A DNA stretch of 64,000 bases from Flavobacteriaceae bacterium. GTDB taxonomy: Bacteria > Bacteroidota > Bacteroidia > Flavobacteriales > Flavobacteriaceae. Positions 63,366 through 64,000 of the stretch are shown here, in pieces (position 1 is the stretch's first letter; each line of letters starts with the position of its first letter). The translations under genes and the position numbers were made by a program. A model generated the notes under the pieces. That model made no database searches. It was given only the letters and a program-made list of their open reading frames with translations, and had not been told where the DNA came from. The stretch covers positions 1 through 64,000 of the forward strand of contig JAOZLL010000001.1 in the NCBI GenBank assembly GCA_029934835.1, read 5' to 3'.

Positions 63366-64000
63366 ATGACTAAATTTACCCTTCTAACTTTCCTATTATG
63401 CAGTTTTATTGGTTTTTCTCAACAAAACACTATAGATTTAAAATCTAAAAACTTAAAAGGAAAGATTCAATCTTTCGAAAAGACAACTTATCTTGTTGAT
63501 AAGACAAGTAAAAATCTAACACAAAAATACAAAGAGAATTATGTTTTTAACGCTACTGGATCACTCATAAGTATTGAGAGTTTTGGTGATGATAGCCAAC
63601 TTGATTCAAAGGAAACCTACTCTTATAATCAAGCCAAACTAAGTTTACATTCTGTATTCAGTTCAACAGGAAAAATTGATAAAACTACTCAGTATGAGTA
63701 TGATGAAATCGGTCAATTAATCACACAAAAAAAGTATAATAAAAGTGAGAAACTACAGTATGAAACCTCTTTTATATACAACCAAAAAGGCTTACTAAGT
63801 GCAAAACATAAATTGATTCCGAGTATTAATTATACCATGAAACAGCATTATAAATATGATGTAAAAGATCAACTCATTGAGATTTCTAAAATTGCACGAA
63901 TTGGGACAACAAAAGAAACCTTTGAATATAATGACAAAGGACTTCAGTCAAAAAAATCAGAATACAATGCTATGGATGAATTGTATAGCTATATCAACTA
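63366..64000 (+). CDS. Secreted protein with YD-like repeats, cut by the window end
   Basis: The frame is open from ATG 63366 to the last base, giving at least 211 residues. A signal peptide, TKFTLLTFLLCSFIGFS, is followed by repeated short beta-hairpin units with Y-x-Y/N-D-x-x-G patterns: YSYNQAKL, YEYDEIGQL, FIYNQKGLL, YKYDVKDQL and FEYNDKGLQ. These resemble the YD/RHS-type or antitoxin-like wall repeats of secreted proteins. The C-terminus and any sorting signal lie outside the window. Confidence 0.75.
   Translation, partial: MTKFTLLTFLLCSFIGFSQQNTIDLKSKNLKGKIQSFEKTTYLVDKTSKNLTQKYKENYVFNATGSLISIESFGDDSQLDSKETYSYNQAKLSLHSVFSSTGKIDKTTQYEYDEIGQLITQKKYNKSEKLQYETSFIYNQKGLLSAKHKLIPSINYTMKQHYKYDVKDQLIEISKIARIGTTKETFEYNDKGLQSKKSEYNAMDELYSYIN

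Overview
The window comes from a low-GC member of the Flavobacteriaceae (phylum Bacteroidota), probably marine. The evidence is a type IX secretion C-terminal domain on a beta-helix protein, a TonB-dependent receptor paired with a DUF5689-type lipoprotein, a six-gene Na+-translocating NADH:quinone oxidoreductase (NQR) operon, a Rho factor with a long disordered insertion, and recurrent Bacteroidota-type promoters (-7 box TAnnTTTG, sometimes with a -33 TTG). No rRNA, tRNA or CRISPR array was recognised.

Region 1 (1-22964) is a surface or exopolysaccharide locus, nearly all on the minus strand. It has two arms. Arm B (13381-22964, transcribed first) holds a Wzz-like protein, an RmlD-like reductase, WecB and WecC (UDP-ManNAc and UDP-ManNAcA synthesis), a Wzx-like flippase, a Wzy-like polymerase, a GT4 glycosyltransferase and a Gfo/Idh/MocA oxidoreductase. 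Arm A (861-8877) holds a two-domain oxidoreductase, an O-antigen ligase/polymerase-type protein, a second Wzy-like polymerase related to the one in arm B, an alpha/alpha-toroid protein of unknown role, a WecG/TagA-type transferase and the priming phosphoglycosyltransferase. Between the arms is a scrambled 4.4-kb block. It contains a decayed REP-associated tyrosine transposase inside mirror-image REP-like palindromes, a glycosyltransferase stump, and two plus-strand genes for secreted proteins (a fibre-like protein and a beta-helix protein with a T9SS signal). The block is bounded by a 28-bp direct repeat made of the first codons of the two-domain oxidoreductase.

Region 2 (22981-32133) is mostly housekeeping: an unusual protein with a nucleoside-phosphorylase-like C-terminus, an S41 protease, a DUF4349-type lipoprotein, RnpA, a TM2 protein, a SpoU-type RNA methyltransferase, Era, DNA polymerase III delta-prime and Pgk.

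Region 3 (32185-48665) holds a giant alpha-2-macroglobulin-like lipoprotein with an intact thioester motif, the DUF5689 lipoprotein/TonB receptor pair whose long leader carries a MITE-like inverted repeat, and the nqrABCDEF operon. Region 4 (48774-64000) holds a ClC channel, Rho, trigger factor, an SGNH esterase and a GH5-like protein with altered catalytic positions, UvrC, a small lipoprotein, an arsenite exporter with an ArsC-type phosphatase, TrpS, a GlsB-type membrane protein, a PlsC acyltransferase and a secreted protein cut by the window edge.

Across the window, short period-8 and period-7 repeats lie directly in front of start codons of unrelated genes. Together with the REP-like and MITE-like elements, they make the intergenic DNA the least explained part of the window.
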